A DNA stretch of 64,000 nucleotides from Clostridium estertheticum subsp. estertheticum (GCF_001877035.1 NZ_CP015756.1:983001-1047000); one strand, 5' to 3'; shown: positions 7,771 to 17,810, numbered from the stretch's first letter. Notes: generated from the sequence alone by a model not told the origin. A program made the numbers and translations.

Positions 7771-9367
7771 ACCCTGCCGGGTAAGAAAATTCAAACTATA
7801 TTAAAAGGTAAATTCACTTATACAACCTGTTTTTCTACTATAAGTTGCTGTGAAAGTTCGATTAACTTTTGCCATTTTGCTGGCATAGTAGAAATGTTTT
7901 CAAGTTCAGGTATTGAGTTCAATGGCCCCCAATAAGCGTAGCTATGTGGGCGGAGAAAGTTGTAATATGCTACAAACAACGCCAAGTGCGTGTTGGAACC
8001 TTCTTCACTACCAAAGCCATTTGTAACCCTATAGGAAAATTTAAATGTTCTGTTAAGACGCTCTATTATTTGTTTAAGCCAACGATATTCGGTTGAAACA
8101 GGATCGGAGTTAGTAAGACCAATTACTTGGATTACATCGAAGTCCATGCCGTTAAGTTTAAACTGTTGCTCAGCGAGCTTATATGCAGTATAGCCATCAG
8201 CAACGAATTTAAGTGATTTTCCGGGAAACTCTTTGAACTTATCAAAAGCCATACGCATAGTTAAAATACAAGGGCCAGTATCACGACTAAAAGAGGCTTG
8301 GTATCCTAAAATTGATTTCTTGATGGCATCCATAACAAGCCAGATATATTGATGAACTCCTTTTACTTTAGTATAGGTTTCATCAGCAGCAAGATAATTA
8401 GTGGGCTTATAATCATAGTTGTCAACATATGGTTTGACAAAAGCGGCAGCTGCAATGGCGTATCTACTAACCATGACATGAGATATTTTCACCCCATGGA
8501 TTTCCCAAAGAGCAAGTGCCGTACGGCGTGTAGATAGTCCTAAATTAACGTTATATGTTAGACAGAGTCCCATTACATGTGAAGAAAAATTTCTGAACTT
8601 GAGGCTAGTAGCACCTTTTGGCATTGAAGATAAATCTACATCAAAATAATTAGTGGTAAACTCACGGTAGATGTAATGTAGCTTAAATTTGTGTTTATCT
8701 TTCTTATATTCCTTAATGTCTTCCATTGAAAGATTTGCAAGAGATTGAAGGAAAAAGCTACATTTTTTATTAACGCATTTATGGATATAAAAATTTTTGC
8801 GGTCCTTCTTTTTACTTAGGGCATGTCCACAAAATGGACAAATGAGTTTTTCGGTTTTGAAATCATCCTTGTTTTTATTGAAATGCATATCACAAACTTT
8901 GCACCAAAGCTGCCCGCGGCCTCCGGCGTTATCGTAGATATAGGTGTGCGGAGCACCACATTGAGGGCATATAGTATCAGAGGATATAGGATGTTTACCG
9001 CGAGAATTGACAGGCTTTTTATCCTTGCCATTACTGCGTTTATACTCAGCTAAGAGTTGCCTGTAATCAAGCTTTTCAAAGGTTTTAATAATTGGCAATT
9101 TATCTACAGTAAGTTTTTTATATTTAGGACTTGTCATATCGTATTTCGGAACCTTTAATGGTATATTTTTAGCAATAAAAATAAGTAATTGTTTAATTTG
9201 AGAAAGTAATACTTGATTATAAGTAACTAACATTGATATAATTGGACTCACAATGACACCTTCTTTCGGGAATTTTTGTTGAGTTTAGATACAACAATTA
9301 TACCAAACAGAGGGGGTCATTGTTTTTTTTGAGCTAAAAACAGCTACACTCCTTGCAACAGCAGGGT
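7771..9367 (-). mobile_element. Insertion sequence with IS6/IS240-like DDE transposase
   Basis: One transposase gene bounded by short imperfect terminal repeats: ACCCTGCCG at 7771-7779 and the inverse of ACCCTGCTG at 9359-9367 (8 of 9 matching). No target-site duplication is visible in the adjoining bases, so the ends are provisional. The element lies directly upstream of the levanase, about 60 bp from its start codon, and probably separated that gene from its original upstream region. Confidence 0.65.
7818..9251 (-). CDS. DDE transposase with N-terminal zinc ribbons
   Basis: 477 residues, starting at GTG (9251) behind AGAAGGTG. The N-terminal half carries two Cys clusters: CPQCG...CKVCDMHF, then CPFCG...CVNKKC, consistent with DNA-binding zinc ribbons. 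The C-terminal half is a DDE catalytic core like those of IS6/IS240 elements. The acidic residues appear in AADETYTKV, KFVADGYTAY and IIERLNRTFKFSYR, followed by FVAYYNFLRPHSY. The frame is intact, so the element may be active. Family placement comes from motif appearance only. Confidence 0.85.
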   Translation of the reverse strand: MSPIISMLVTYNQVLLSQIKQLLIFIAKNIPLKVPKYDMTSPKYKKLTVDKLPIIKTFEKLDYRQLLAEYKRSNGKDKKPVNSRGKHPISSDTICPQCGAPHTYIYDNAGGRGQLWCKVCDMHFNKNKDDFKTEKLICPFCGHALSKKKDRKNFYIHKCVNKKCSFFLQSLANLSMEDIKEYKKDKHKFKLHYIYREFTTNYFDVDLSSMPKGATSLKFRNFSSHVMGLCLTYNVNLGLSTRRTALALWEIHGVKISHVMVSRYAIAAAAFVKPYVDNYDYKPTNYLAADETYTKVKGVHQYIWLVMDAIKKSILGYQASFSRDTGPCILTMRMAFDKFKEFPGKSLKFVADGYTAYKLAEQQFKLNGMDFDVIQVIGLTNSDPVSTEYRWLKQIIERLNRTFKFSYRVTNGFGSEEGSNTHLALFVAYYNFLRPHSYAYWGPLNSIPELENISTMPAKWQKLIELSQQLIVEKQVV

Positions 9368-9386
9368 TTAAAATAAATAAAACAAA

Positions 9387-9404
9387 GATAGTGTTAACAC
9401 TATC
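9387..9404. promoter_or_regulatory. 18-bp palindrome upstream of the levanase
   Basis: GATAGTGTTAACACTATC is a perfect palindrome, 23 bp before the levanase start codon and 20 bp inside the end of the insertion sequence. Its size and symmetry suit a dimeric repressor operator. Twelve of its bases recur at 7570-7581 across the insertion sequence. Confidence 0.5.
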
Positions 9405-9427
9405 AACTAAATGGGGGGGGATATAAA

Positions 9428-12400
9428 ATGAATAAGGGAAAAACAATAAAACTAGTAGTTGTTGTACTTATGATTATGACCACATTAATTATTTCTTCAA
9501 TAAGAGTGTTAGCAGAGGAAAAAACGTCTACGTCAGATATTTTATGCAAATCATCAATAAGTAAAAAATACAGTTTGAGTAGTAATAAGGGCGTTAAAAC
9601 CGATTATTTAGAAAATTATCGTGAACAGTATCATTATTCTCCCGCTAAGGCATGGGCAAATGACCCGAATGGAATGGTTTATTTTAAGGGGGAATATCAT
9701 TTATTCTATCAATATAATCCAGATGATGTTATATGGGGACCAATGCATTGGGGACATGCAGTTAGTAAAGATTTGGTTCATTGGAAAGAACTACCGATTG
9801 CTTTGTATCCAGATAAAAGCGGAACAATTTACTCAGGATCAGCAGTTGTAGATAAAGATAATACTAGTGGTTTCTTTGATGGAATTAAAGGTGGAGGATT
9901 AGTTGCAATCTTTACTCAAGATTACCTAAATGATAAGGGTATAGAAAAACAAAAACAAAGTATTGCATACAGTAAAGATAATGGAAGAACATGGACTAAA
10001 TATGAAGGAAACCCTGTTATTTCAACAGAAAATGATCCATTAAATAATGGAGCATTTAGGGATCCTAAGGTATTCTATCATAAAGAATCTGGAAAGTGGA
10101 TGATGGTAGTCGCAGGTGGACCACTACGATTTTTCTCATCAACTGATTTAAAGCATTGGAAACCCGAGGGAACGCAACCAACAATTCAAACAGAATGTCC
10201 AGATTTATTTAAATTAGAAGTAGGAGATAGTGGTAAAAATAAATGGATATTAAGTGAAGGGGGAAGATATTATCGTGTTGGTGATTTTAAAGAGGTAGAT
10301 GGTGTATGGAAATTTGTTCCTGATAATGATAAGCGTATTGTTATGAATTTTGCTAAAGATTCATATGCAGCTCAAACTTATTCTGGCACAGATAAAAATG
10401 GTACACCTGATGGAAGAAGAATTATGATTAACTGGATGAATAATTGGGATTACTGTAATAATATTGCTCCAATAACAAAAACATTTAATGGACAATTTAC
10501 TTTGCAAAGCGAATTAAAACTAGTTAGAACGGAATCCGTTTAACTCAACAACCAATTAAAGAATATAAAAAATTACGTAAAGGTGTCAAGAACTTTGAAA
10601 ATGTTACAATTTCTCAAGATAAGCCTAATATTCTGAATCATTTATCAGGAAGTCAATATGAAATTGTTGCAGAGTTTAAACCAGATGAAAAAACAACAGA
10701 GTTTGGATTTAAACTACGTGTTGGTGCAGGTCAAGAAACAATAGTTAAATATAATACGAAAACCCAAGAAGTAACAATTGATCGTTCAAAATCTGGAAAA
10801 GCACCAAGTAATTCAACTGCTTTCTTAGAATCATATAGTAGTAAGGTAAATAAAACAAAAGATGGTAAAATTCAATTGAATATCTTTGTAGATTCATCAT
10901 CTGTAGAATTATATGGAAATAATGGGGAGGTATGTGGTGCAACTCAAATTTTCCCTAATCGTTCTAGTGAGGGAGTAGAAGTATACTCACTTGGAGGAAA
11001 AACAAAAGCTACAATTAAATATTACCCATTAAGTGGTATTTGGAATAATGATATTAAGGGAAAGAGCTCTGTTTTAGTATCATTAAGTGAAGAAGAACTA
11101 GAAAAGACTTTAGGCGATGAATTTTCTATTTATACAACTACGATTCCTACAAGAGCATCTCAAGGTGTTACATGGAAATTTTCAGATCCTGAGGTTTTAG
11201 AAATTGTAAGTCAAGATGAGACACAGACTACATTTAAAACAAAAAAAGTAGGAAGTACAACTTTAACTGCTACTTCTAAAGATGCAAAGGCAAAAAAAAC
11301 AGCTGACTTAAATGTTTACGGTAAGGATACAAGTAATATTATTAAAGATTTAACTAATTTTAGAACTACTGGATCTTGGTATGTTAAGAAGGGGGCTTAT
11401 GTAGGAAACAATGAAGGTGATGGATTCACAGTAGCAGAACAAACAAATTCTGATCAAAAATCAACGTATAATTTAGAGGCTGAAGCTAATCTTATAGACA
11501 TAGGTAGTACTGCTGGGATTGTATTAGTATCACAAAATGAAGATCCTAAAAAAGGATCTATTATAGCAAATGTCAATAAAAATGGTAATTATAGGGTATT
11601 TGTGTTTACAGGAGAATTTGATGATAATGGTAATCCAAAAGTTAAGAATTTGATAGAAGGTACAGTTCTAAAAACAAAAGATAACAAGTATAATTTAAAA
11701 TTAGAATTAAAAGGAAACCATATTAGTTATTGGATTAATGGTGAATTAGTATGTGATACTAATCAAGATTATTATAAAAAAGGACGCTTTGGATTAAATG
11801 TATTTGGTGGAACAACAGAATTTAAAAATGTAAGGTTTAACAGTACTACATCAATTGATTATACAAATGTTGAAGGTTCAGGTTTAACTTTTGACCAAAC
11901 GCCAGGAAATTTACATGCGGCTAATGATAGTTATGTAGTGAATAATGGTAAACAAAAGACTGGTGTGGCAATTTCAGATCAACAAATAGACATTAACAAA
12001 AATATATATACTTTAGAAATAGATTCTAAAGTTTTAGGAGATTGGCATGCTGATAATCCAGCAAATGGTGATACTGTGGGAATTGTATTATTCTCTCAAA
12101 GTGATAATCTATTTAGAGATGGTGGGATTGTGGCTAATGTTAATAAATGGGGTTCATATAGCTTGATTGCACATGTGAAAGACGAGAATGGTAATCTTAA
12201 AGAGGTTAACCTTGCAGGCGGTAAGGTTTATGAAGCGCAATATAATAAATATAAGTTAAAAGTAAAATTAGAAGGAAACCGAATTAGTTTCTGGATAAAT
12301 GGAGAATTAGTGTGTGATAATATACAACAAAATTATTATCACACAGGAAAGCTTGGATTAATTGTATGGAATGGACCTTCAGAATTTAAAAATATAATTA

Positions 12401-12432
12401 TTACTAGTGATCAGGTTACTCTATTAAAATAG
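9428..12432 (+). pseudogene. Secreted GH32 levanase/fructanase, frameshifted
   Basis: Beta-fructosidase gene in two frames. Part 1 (9428-10543) has a signal peptide (MNKGKTIKLVVVVLMIMTT... ending near LAEE) and the GH32 propeller: NDPNG with the nucleophilic Asp, SGSAVVD, FRDPKVF and TECPDLF with the acid/base Glu. At about 10526-10531 the frame slips by one deleted base. Part 1 then ends in a premature stop, while frame 1 continues GIRLTQQPIKEYKKL with no gap. Part 2 holds the GH32 beta-sandwich (to about 11050), an Ig-like Big2-type domain (about 11070-11320) and two repeated concanavalin-like domains of about 165 residues. A single-base sequencing error would restore one protein of about 1000 residues; otherwise the enzyme loses its C-terminal modules. 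Expected action: hydrolysis of levan or inulin outside the cell. Confidence 0.85.
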
Positions 12433-12496
12433 TCTAGATGGAGTAAAACAGTATGTTAATGAGATTATTTTTTTTAATGGTTAAATACTTAAAGGC

Positions 12497-12526
12497 CACC
12501 TAATAATTTTTATTAGGTGTTTTTTT
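12497..12526 (+). terminator. Terminator after the levanase
   Basis: CACCTAATA (12497-12505) pairs with TATTAGGTG (12511-12519), followed by seven T. Confidence 0.85.
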
Positions 12527-12563
12527 GTATTAGAAAGAAAATTTAGAAATTTAGGTTATATGC

Positions 12564-12616
12564 AGTTATTCTTTGTGGAAATAACTAATATAAGGTGTTA
12601 CAATAAAAGTGTAACA
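12564..12616 (+). promoter_or_regulatory. Two inverted repeats upstream of the sensor kinase
   Basis: AGTTATT (12564-12570) with AATAACT (12580-12586), and TGTTACA (12596-12602) with TGTAACA (12610-12616). TGTAACA recurs at 17096-17102 in the PTS upstream region, so these may be shared sites for the response regulator. No confident -10/-35 pair was assigned. Confidence 0.4.
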
Positions 12617-12705
12617 TTGTAAATCGAGGTATAATATTGAAAAATTATAAAAGCTGCATTAGAAGACTTAATAAAAGGATAAACAATTGTTACGGGGGTA
12701 AAATC

Positions 12706-14052
12706 ATGGTAAAACTGGATGGGAAAACGTGGAAAAATACAGCTATAACTAGGATTACATTGTTTGTTATAAATTTTTTAATGATTGTATTCATGTCTAT
12801 AATTAGTTCTAATACAATAGGGCTTATATGTGAAAATAGTATAGCAAGGGAATTTATTGAAAAAATCAAATCGGTTCCTACAGTTGCTTGGAAGATGCCT
12901 GTATTTACTATGTTGCTTTTATTTATGCTTACTTTAGGTGTCATAGTCAGAGAAATGTTTTTTATGGAGAACCAGTTTGTGCTTTATATTTTTTGTATTT
13001 ATGATATTTTATTATGTATTTTAATAATGGGTTACCTTAATATGGACTATAAAGGAATATTATTTATAGCAATAGCTAATATAGTTATTTATATTGATGG
13101 TAAAAAAAGAAAAAGCGTGTTCATTTTAGCTATAATTATTATTTATATAACACTTGATTATAATATTTTGTCCATTAAAGTTAATATATTTAATATAAAT
13201 GATTATGCGGAGTACTATACATCATTGCAAAGAATTTATTATTATAGTATTAAAAACATACTTAATTCTACGAATGATATTATTTTTATATTGTTTATGA
13301 TTCAAGTTATACAAAGTGAGAGGGATGAAAATGAGAAAATTTCTGAGTTATATGGCGAATTGTATAAATCATCTGAAGAATTAAAAGTTATAAATATCCA
13401 ATTACAAGATTATGCTAGGAAATCTCAAGAAACAGCTAAAATTAAAGAAAGAAATAGGCTAGCAAGAGAAATTCATGACACTATTGGACATACACTTACT
13501 GGTATAGCAATTGGTTTAGAAGCATGTATAGAATTATCAGAATTCAATATTAGTAAGATGAAGATTCAGATGTTAAAAATATCAGAGCTTGCAAGAAAAG
13601 GGCTTTTAGATGTTAGAAGATCTATGAATGAGCTAAGACCGGATGCACTTGAAAGATTTTCGCTGATTGAGGCAATTTCAAAGTTGTCTGAAGATATAAA
13701 TGAGTGTACAAATACTAAAGTAAAGATTCAAATTACAGGACAAGCTCCCAAAATGGGTGCAGATGAAGAAGAAACCGTTTATAGAATAGTTCAAGAGGGT
13801 ATAACAAATGCAGTCAGGCATGGAGAGGCAAATGAAATTATTGTGGTTTTAAAATTTGAAGAAAATAAGTTGCAAGTTAAAATAATGGATGATGGAATAG
13901 GAGTTGGTGAAATTAAAGAAGGGTTCGGATTAAGGCATGTTGAGGAAAGGGTAGAAATGCTTGGGGGAAAAGTTAATTTTTGGGGAGCCCCATCGGAGGG
14001 ATTCATTATTTCTGCTTACTTGCCTATAAGGAGGAAAATTAAAAATGATTAA
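12706..14052 (+). CDS. Sensor histidine kinase, NarL/DesK type
   Basis: Membrane sensor kinase of the HisKA_3 class. About six hydrophobic segments occupy the N-terminal 200 residues, then a coiled linker, the phospho-acceptor box LAREIHDTIGHTLTG and a compact HATPase domain (IVQEGITNAVRHGEA, MDDGIGVG, FGLRHVEERV). ATG at 12706 has GGGGG eight bases upstream and gives 448 residues; a TTG at 12637 with GAGGT is an alternative that adds 23 residues. There is no large extracellular domain, so ligand sensing may be delegated to the two tethered binding proteins encoded just downstream. The 3' end overlaps the response regulator by 8 bp. Confidence 0.9.
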   Translation: MVKLDGKTWKNTAITRITLFVINFLMIVFMSIISSNTIGLICENSIAREFIEKIKSVPTVAWKMPVFTMLLLFMLTLGVIVREMFFMENQFVLYIFCIYDILLCILIMGYLNMDYKGILFIAIANIVIYIDGKKRKSVFILAIIIIYITLDYNILSIKVNIFNINDYAEYYTSLQRIYYYSIKNILNSTNDIIFILFMIQVIQSERDENEKISELYGELYKSSEELKVINIQLQDYARKSQETAKIKERNRLAREIHDTIGHTLTGIAIGLEACIELSEFNISKMKIQMLKISELARKGLLDVRRSMNELRPDALERFSLIEAISKLSEDINECTNTKVKIQITGQAPKMGADEEETVYRIVQEGITNAVRHGEANEIIVVLKFEENKLQVKIMDDGIGVGEIKEGFGLRHVEERVEMLGGKVNFWGAPSEGFIISAYLPIRRKIKND

Positions 14053-14716
14053 AATATTAATTGCAGAAGACCAAAATATTATTAGCCAAAGTCTAGAGAT
14101 AATCCTTGGTAATAAGCCTGATTTAAAAGTAGTTGGTGTGGCAGAAGATGGCGAAAAAGCTGTTAGATTGGCCCAAAAACTAATCCCAGACATTATCTTA
14201 ATGGATATACGTATGCCTGGAATAGATGGAGTAAAATGTATAAAGATTATCAAAGAAATATTACCACAAATCAAGATTATAGTACTTACAACCTTTGATG
14301 ATAATGAGTATGTGTTTAATGCTTTAAAATATGGGGCAAGCGGCTACCTATTAAAGGGTCTATCTTCTATAGAATTGGTGGGGGCTATTAGAACTGTATT
14401 TAATGGAGGGGCTCTTATAAACCCTAATATTGCAATGAAGGTAGTTGAATTTTTCCATGAGGCCGATAAGGTGGATTATAAAATTGATGTAGATGAGTTT
14501 GAATTTAATAATTTAAATAAGAATGAGTTAAAAATAATGAAATTAATAGGGAGGGGTATGTCAAACAAGGAAATAGCTTTTGAAACTAATTTTAGTGAGG
14601 GTACTGTGAGAAACTATATAAGTAATATTTTAAGTAAACTAAACTTAAGAGATAGGACTCAAATAGCCATATTTGCAATTCAATCTAGACTGGAGCTGAA
14701 AAAGATTGAAAATTAG
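14045..14716 (+). CDS. Response regulator, NarL/LuxR type
   Basis: 223 residues. The receiver domain has the acidic pocket near the start (AEDQN), phospho-acceptor Asp in IILMDIRMPGIDG, Thr in VLTTFDD and Lys in YLLKG. A LuxR-type helix-turn-helix follows (ELKIMKLIGRGMSNKEIAF...GTVRNYISNILSKLN). Overlap with the kinase and with the next gene (11 bp) marks a tightly coupled operon. Likely targets are its own operon and the PTS operon at 17.3 kb, whose upstream region has dyad symmetries. Confidence 0.93.
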   Translation: MIKILIAEDQNIISQSLEIILGNKPDLKVVGVAEDGEKAVRLAQKLIPDIILMDIRMPGIDGVKCIKIIKEILPQIKIIVLTTFDDNEYVFNALKYGASGYLLKGLSSIELVGAIRTVFNGGALINPNIAMKVVEFFHEADKVDYKIDVDEFEFNNLNKNELKIMKLIGRGMSNKEIAFETNFSEGTVRNYISNILSKLNLRDRTQIAIFAIQSRLELKKIEN

Positions 14717-16040
14717 AATAGCAAAAGTAACTCATAGGAAGATTATTATATTTCTGAGTGTAATTATAGCAATAATAACGTCTATTTATTTTACTTATTA
14801 TAAATATACAAATAAAACGGTAGTATTAGAGTTTGGTACATTTGTTGGAAGTATGTATGATGTACCTGAGTGGCAATCTTACAAAGCTTTAGATGAAGCA
14901 ATACATAAGTTTGAAAAGGCGAATCCTCATATAAAGGTTAAATATAAAAGTGGTATTTTAAAAACTGATTACTCAGAGCAATTATCTCAAAGAATATTAA
15001 AAGGAACTGAACCCGATTTGTTTTGTGTTTTACCTGGTGATTTTAATACTTTTGCATCTATTGGAGAATTGACGAATCTTAATAATTTAATCAAAAATGA
15101 TAAAACTTTAGATTTATCTAAGCAATATGGAACTGCAGTAAAGTCTGGAAAATATCGAGGTTCTCAATATGCCATTGCAAAGGAAGTTGATCCTGAATTA
15201 ATGTTTGTAAATAAAACTTTGTTAAAAAAGCAAGGAATAAAGTTACCGAGCGAAGATTGGACCTGGGATGATTTTTACAAAATATGTGACGAAGTAACTA
15301 TAGATAAAAATAAAGATGGTAAGATAGATCAGTTTGGAACTGTAGGATTTGACTGGAAACAAGCTGTTTATACTAATGGTCAGAAGCTTTTTGATGAAAA
15401 TGGAAATAAAGCAATATTTGATAATAAGGGTGTTAGTGAGGCAATAAAATTTATTATAAAGCTTAACAAGCTAAATCAAAATTATATAGTTAGTCTAAAA
15501 GATTTTGATGATGGTAACGTTGCCTTTAAGCCTTTTCCATTTTCAACATATAGAGCATATAACGTATACCCATATAAGGTAATAAAATATGGACAATTTG
15601 AATGGGAATGCATAAAATTACCTAAAGGACCTGAGGGCGAAAATACTGGACAGCTTAATAGTTTACTTATGGGAATAGGTTCAAGAACAAAACATGAAAA
15701 AGAATCATGGGAATTTTTGAAATTTTTAACTAATGATAAAGATGTTCAACTGGATGTATTTAAATATTCTCATGGGATGCCCGTTTTAAAAGACGTAGTG
15801 GAATCAAAGGAAACTGACAAAGAACTCTCTAAGTATAATTCAAAAGGAAAAAATTTTATTGATAAGAAGGTTTTAAGTGAAGTAGTAGAACAATCTATTG
15901 TAACTCCAAGTTTTCATAAATATGAGGCAAGTATGGATATTGCTGATAAGGATATATTTCAATTAATTAATAGTGGAGGAGACGTACAAGATACATTAAG
16001 AAAGCTGAACTATAAATTAAATACATATCTTAAACCTTAG
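14706..16040 (+). CDS. Membrane-anchored extracellular sugar-binding protein, family 1
   Basis: 444 residues resembling family 1 solute-binding proteins (MalE/UgpB type). The TTG start lies inside the end of the response regulator gene. The N-terminus has one hydrophobic helix (residues about 12-30) but no lipobox cysteine, so it is probably a signal anchor. A mature domain follows with WQSYKALDEAIHKFEKANPHIKV, DLFCVLPGDF and the usual C-terminal features. No ABC permease is nearby. Overlap with a two-component system rather than a transporter suggests a sugar co-sensor that docks to the kinase. That role is inferred. Confidence 0.85.
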   Translation: MKIRIAKVTHRKIIIFLSVIIAIITSIYFTYYKYTNKTVVLEFGTFVGSMYDVPEWQSYKALDEAIHKFEKANPHIKVKYKSGILKTDYSEQLSQRILKGTEPDLFCVLPGDFNTFASIGELTNLNNLIKNDKTLDLSKQYGTAVKSGKYRGSQYAIAKEVDPELMFVNKTLLKKQGIKLPSEDWTWDDFYKICDEVTIDKNKDGKIDQFGTVGFDWKQAVYTNGQKLFDENGNKAIFDNKGVSEAIKFIIKLNKLNQNYIVSLKDFDDGNVAFKPFPFSTYRAYNVYPYKVIKYGQFEWECIKLPKGPEGENTGQLNSLLMGIGSRTKHEKESWEFLKFLTNDKDVQLDVFKYSHGMPVLKDVVESKETDKELSKYNSKGKNFIDKKVLSEVVEQSIVTPSFHKYEASMDIADKDIFQLINSGGDVQDTLRKLNYKLNTYLKP

Positions 16041-16061
16041 ACAAATATTAGGAGGAAGTAA

Positions 16062-17006
16062 ATGTCTAAAAAAATTATTGCAATAGTCTTAATAATTTTC
16101 ATGATTTTGTTTTTGGGTGTACTCAGCGTATTTATGAGCTTTAATAAAGATTTTCCTTTTGGAGAAAAAAAATTAAAATTTGGTGCAACCTATATGAATA
16201 TGAATAATGCATATTGTGTTAAACTTAATGAGGGTATAAAAAAGGTTGTTGAGGCTCAGAATGGAAAACTCATTTCACTTGATGCGCAGCTTGAAGTTTC
16301 AAAACAAATATCTCAAGTTGATGATCTTATAGCTCAAAAGGTGGATGTTATATTTTTAAATACTGTAGATTGGAAAGGAATAAAGCCAGCATTAATAGCT
16401 GCAAAAAAAGCTAAAATACCTGTTATAGTTATTGATTCTCCTGTTTTTGATGATAATTTAGTTGATTGTACGGTGACTTCTGAAAATTATAATGCAGGAG
16501 TCTTATGCGCGAAAGATTTAGTAGCAAGATTAAAGGGAAAAGGAAATGTTGTCATTATTGAACATCCGACTGCAAAATCAGGTATTCAGAGAATTCAAGG
16601 CTTTGAGGATATAATAAAGAAATATAGTGGGATTAAGATTGTCACTAGGAAGACTTCAAATGGTCAGTTAGAACTTGCTATGGAAGTAATGGGTAGTATA
16701 ATTCAAACCAATAAACACATAGATGCTGTTATGTGTCTTAATGATCCAACCGCATTAGGTGTTATTGCAGCCTTTGAAAACAATAAAATAAATAATAAAG
16801 CATATATTTATGGAATTGATGGATCTGATGATGCAATAGCGATGATTGAAAAAGGTAAACTTACAGCAACTGTTGAGCAGTCTCCAGATATGATTGGAAG
16901 GATTGCTGCAGATACTGCTTTAAAAAAGTTAAAAGGAATAAAGATTGAAAAATATATAAATGTACCTGTAAAACTAATTAACAAGTCAAATTTGGTGTAT
17001 CCATAA
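16062..17006 (+). CDS. Membrane-anchored RbsB-like sugar-binding protein
   Basis: 314 residues of the ribose/galactose-binding class (Peripla_BP_4). One N-terminal hydrophobic helix (residues 5-27) with no lipobox implies a tethered protein. Family features: GATYMNMNNAYCVKLNEGIKK, IDSPVFDD, VVIIEHPTAKSGIQRIQGFED, CLNDPTALG and GIDGSDDAI. It sits 21 bp after the family 1 binding protein and closes the operon before a terminator. A clostridial precedent is the xylose-sensing XylFII protein, an RbsB-like protein that partners a LytS-type kinase. Here it could play the same part for a hexose or fructan fragment. Confidence 0.87.
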   Translation: MSKKIIAIVLIIFMILFLGVLSVFMSFNKDFPFGEKKLKFGATYMNMNNAYCVKLNEGIKKVVEAQNGKLISLDAQLEVSKQISQVDDLIAQKVDVIFLNTVDWKGIKPALIAAKKAKIPVIVIDSPVFDDNLVDCTVTSENYNAGVLCAKDLVARLKGKGNVVIIEHPTAKSGIQRIQGFEDIIKKYSGIKIVTRKTSNGQLELAMEVMGSIIQTNKHIDAVMCLNDPTALGVIAAFENNKINNKAYIYGIDGSDDAIAMIEKGKLTATVEQSPDMIGRIAADTALKKLKGIKIEKYINVPVKLINKSNLVYP

Positions 17007-17026
17007 AGCTATGGGTACATTTTTTT
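16994..17026 (+). terminator. Terminator after the sensor operon
   Basis: GTATCCATA (16997-17005) pairs with TATGGGTAC (17010-17018), then a T run. It overlaps the last codons of the binding protein gene. The sequence closely matches the terminator at 21227-21260 after the PTS module. Confidence 0.8.
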
Positions 17027-17362
17027 ATGAGATTTTATTAGCAAAATAATAATCTGATTTAGAAATCATATAGCCCAGATAGCCTAAATGATAAATGTAA
17101 CAACTTAGGTGACAATTGTCATAATTTGAATGACAAAATGTAGGTGAAGTGAATGTAAAATTAGTTCATAATATATTTAAGACATAAATCATTCACCCTT
17201 AGCTGATAACGTTATCATGCATGGAGGAAGTAACTTAAGTAATTAATAAAAAACAATTCTTATTGGAACAAAATGTGATTTAAACAATACTATTGTGGAG
17301 GGGTGATTGCTCTAGTAATAAGTGTTAAGTAAAAAATTGTATTAGGAAATGGAGGAGTTAAC
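17027..17362 (+). promoter_or_regulatory. PTS operon control region with dyads
   Basis: 336 bp without a clear gene. It contains TGTAACA (17096-17102), a perfect palindrome TGACAATTGTCA (17110-17121) and a perfect palindrome TGATAACGTTATCA (17204-17217). The last differs at one position from the catabolite-repression cre consensus TGWAANCGNTNWCA. No -24/-12 sigma-54 promoter was seen, unlike LevR-controlled mannose-class PTS operons. A tiny frame, GTG at 17303 to a stop at 17332 (nine codons), sits right behind GGAGGGG and could be a leader or chance. Confidence 0.5.
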
Positions 17363-17788
17363 ATGGTGGCTATTATTGTTGGAACGCACGGAAGTTTTTC
17401 AAAACAAATATTGAGATCAGCTGAAATGATATTTGGCATGCAAGAAAACGTTTCATCAGTTACTTTTGAGACAGGTGAAGGGCTTGACGATCTTGTAGAA
17501 AAGTATAAAAATGAATCAGAAAAATTAGATTGTAAAGATGGAGTACTTTTTTTAGTGGATTTGTTTGGAGGAAGTCCATTTAATGCAGCAAGTAGAATAG
17601 TAACAGAAAACGATAACATGGATGTTCTTACTGGTATTAACTTACCAATGCTACTTGAAATTTATGGATCTAGAGGATTTTCTAATCTTGAAGAGCTAGT
17701 GAGTATAGGTAAAAGAGCAGGAGCTGAAGGAATAAAATCATTAAGAGAAGTTTTTTCAGAGACAGAGGATGATGAAGAGCTATTATAA
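17363..17788 (+). CDS. PTS mannose/fructose-class EIIA
   Basis: 141 residues. The N-terminus VAIIVGTHGSFSKQILRSAE contains the conserved phosphorylatable histidine (His9) of mannose-class IIA proteins, with a second family motif LVDLFGGSPFNAASRI. It accepts phosphate from HPr and passes it to the IIB protein encoded 22 bp downstream. A good GGAGGAG site precedes the ATG. The order IIA, IIB, IIC, IID as four separate genes matches levDEFG. Confidence 0.95.
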   Translation: MVAIIVGTHGSFSKQILRSAEMIFGMQENVSSVTFETGEGLDDLVEKYKNESEKLDCKDGVLFLVDLFGGSPFNAASRIVTENDNMDVLTGINLPMLLEIYGSRGFSNLEELVSIGKRAGAEGIKSLREVFSETEDDEELL

Positions 17789-17810
17789 TATTTAACAGGA
17801 GGAATTAAAA

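Noticed and set aside
8823-9053. Short frames on the + strand within the transposase gene
   Set aside because: They arise opposite the zinc-ribbon coding region and have no start signals.
12637-12705. TTG start extending the sensor kinase by 23 residues
   Set aside because: ATG 12706 has the stronger ribosome site and the extension is a polar stretch before the first membrane helix.
13930-14274. 114-codon frame antisense to the kinase/response regulator junction
   Set aside because: Shadow of two well-supported overlapping genes; no ribosome site and atypical composition.
17303-17332. Nine-codon GTG frame before the PTS EIIA gene
   Set aside because: The ribosome site abuts the GTG with no spacing, and the product is too short to support.
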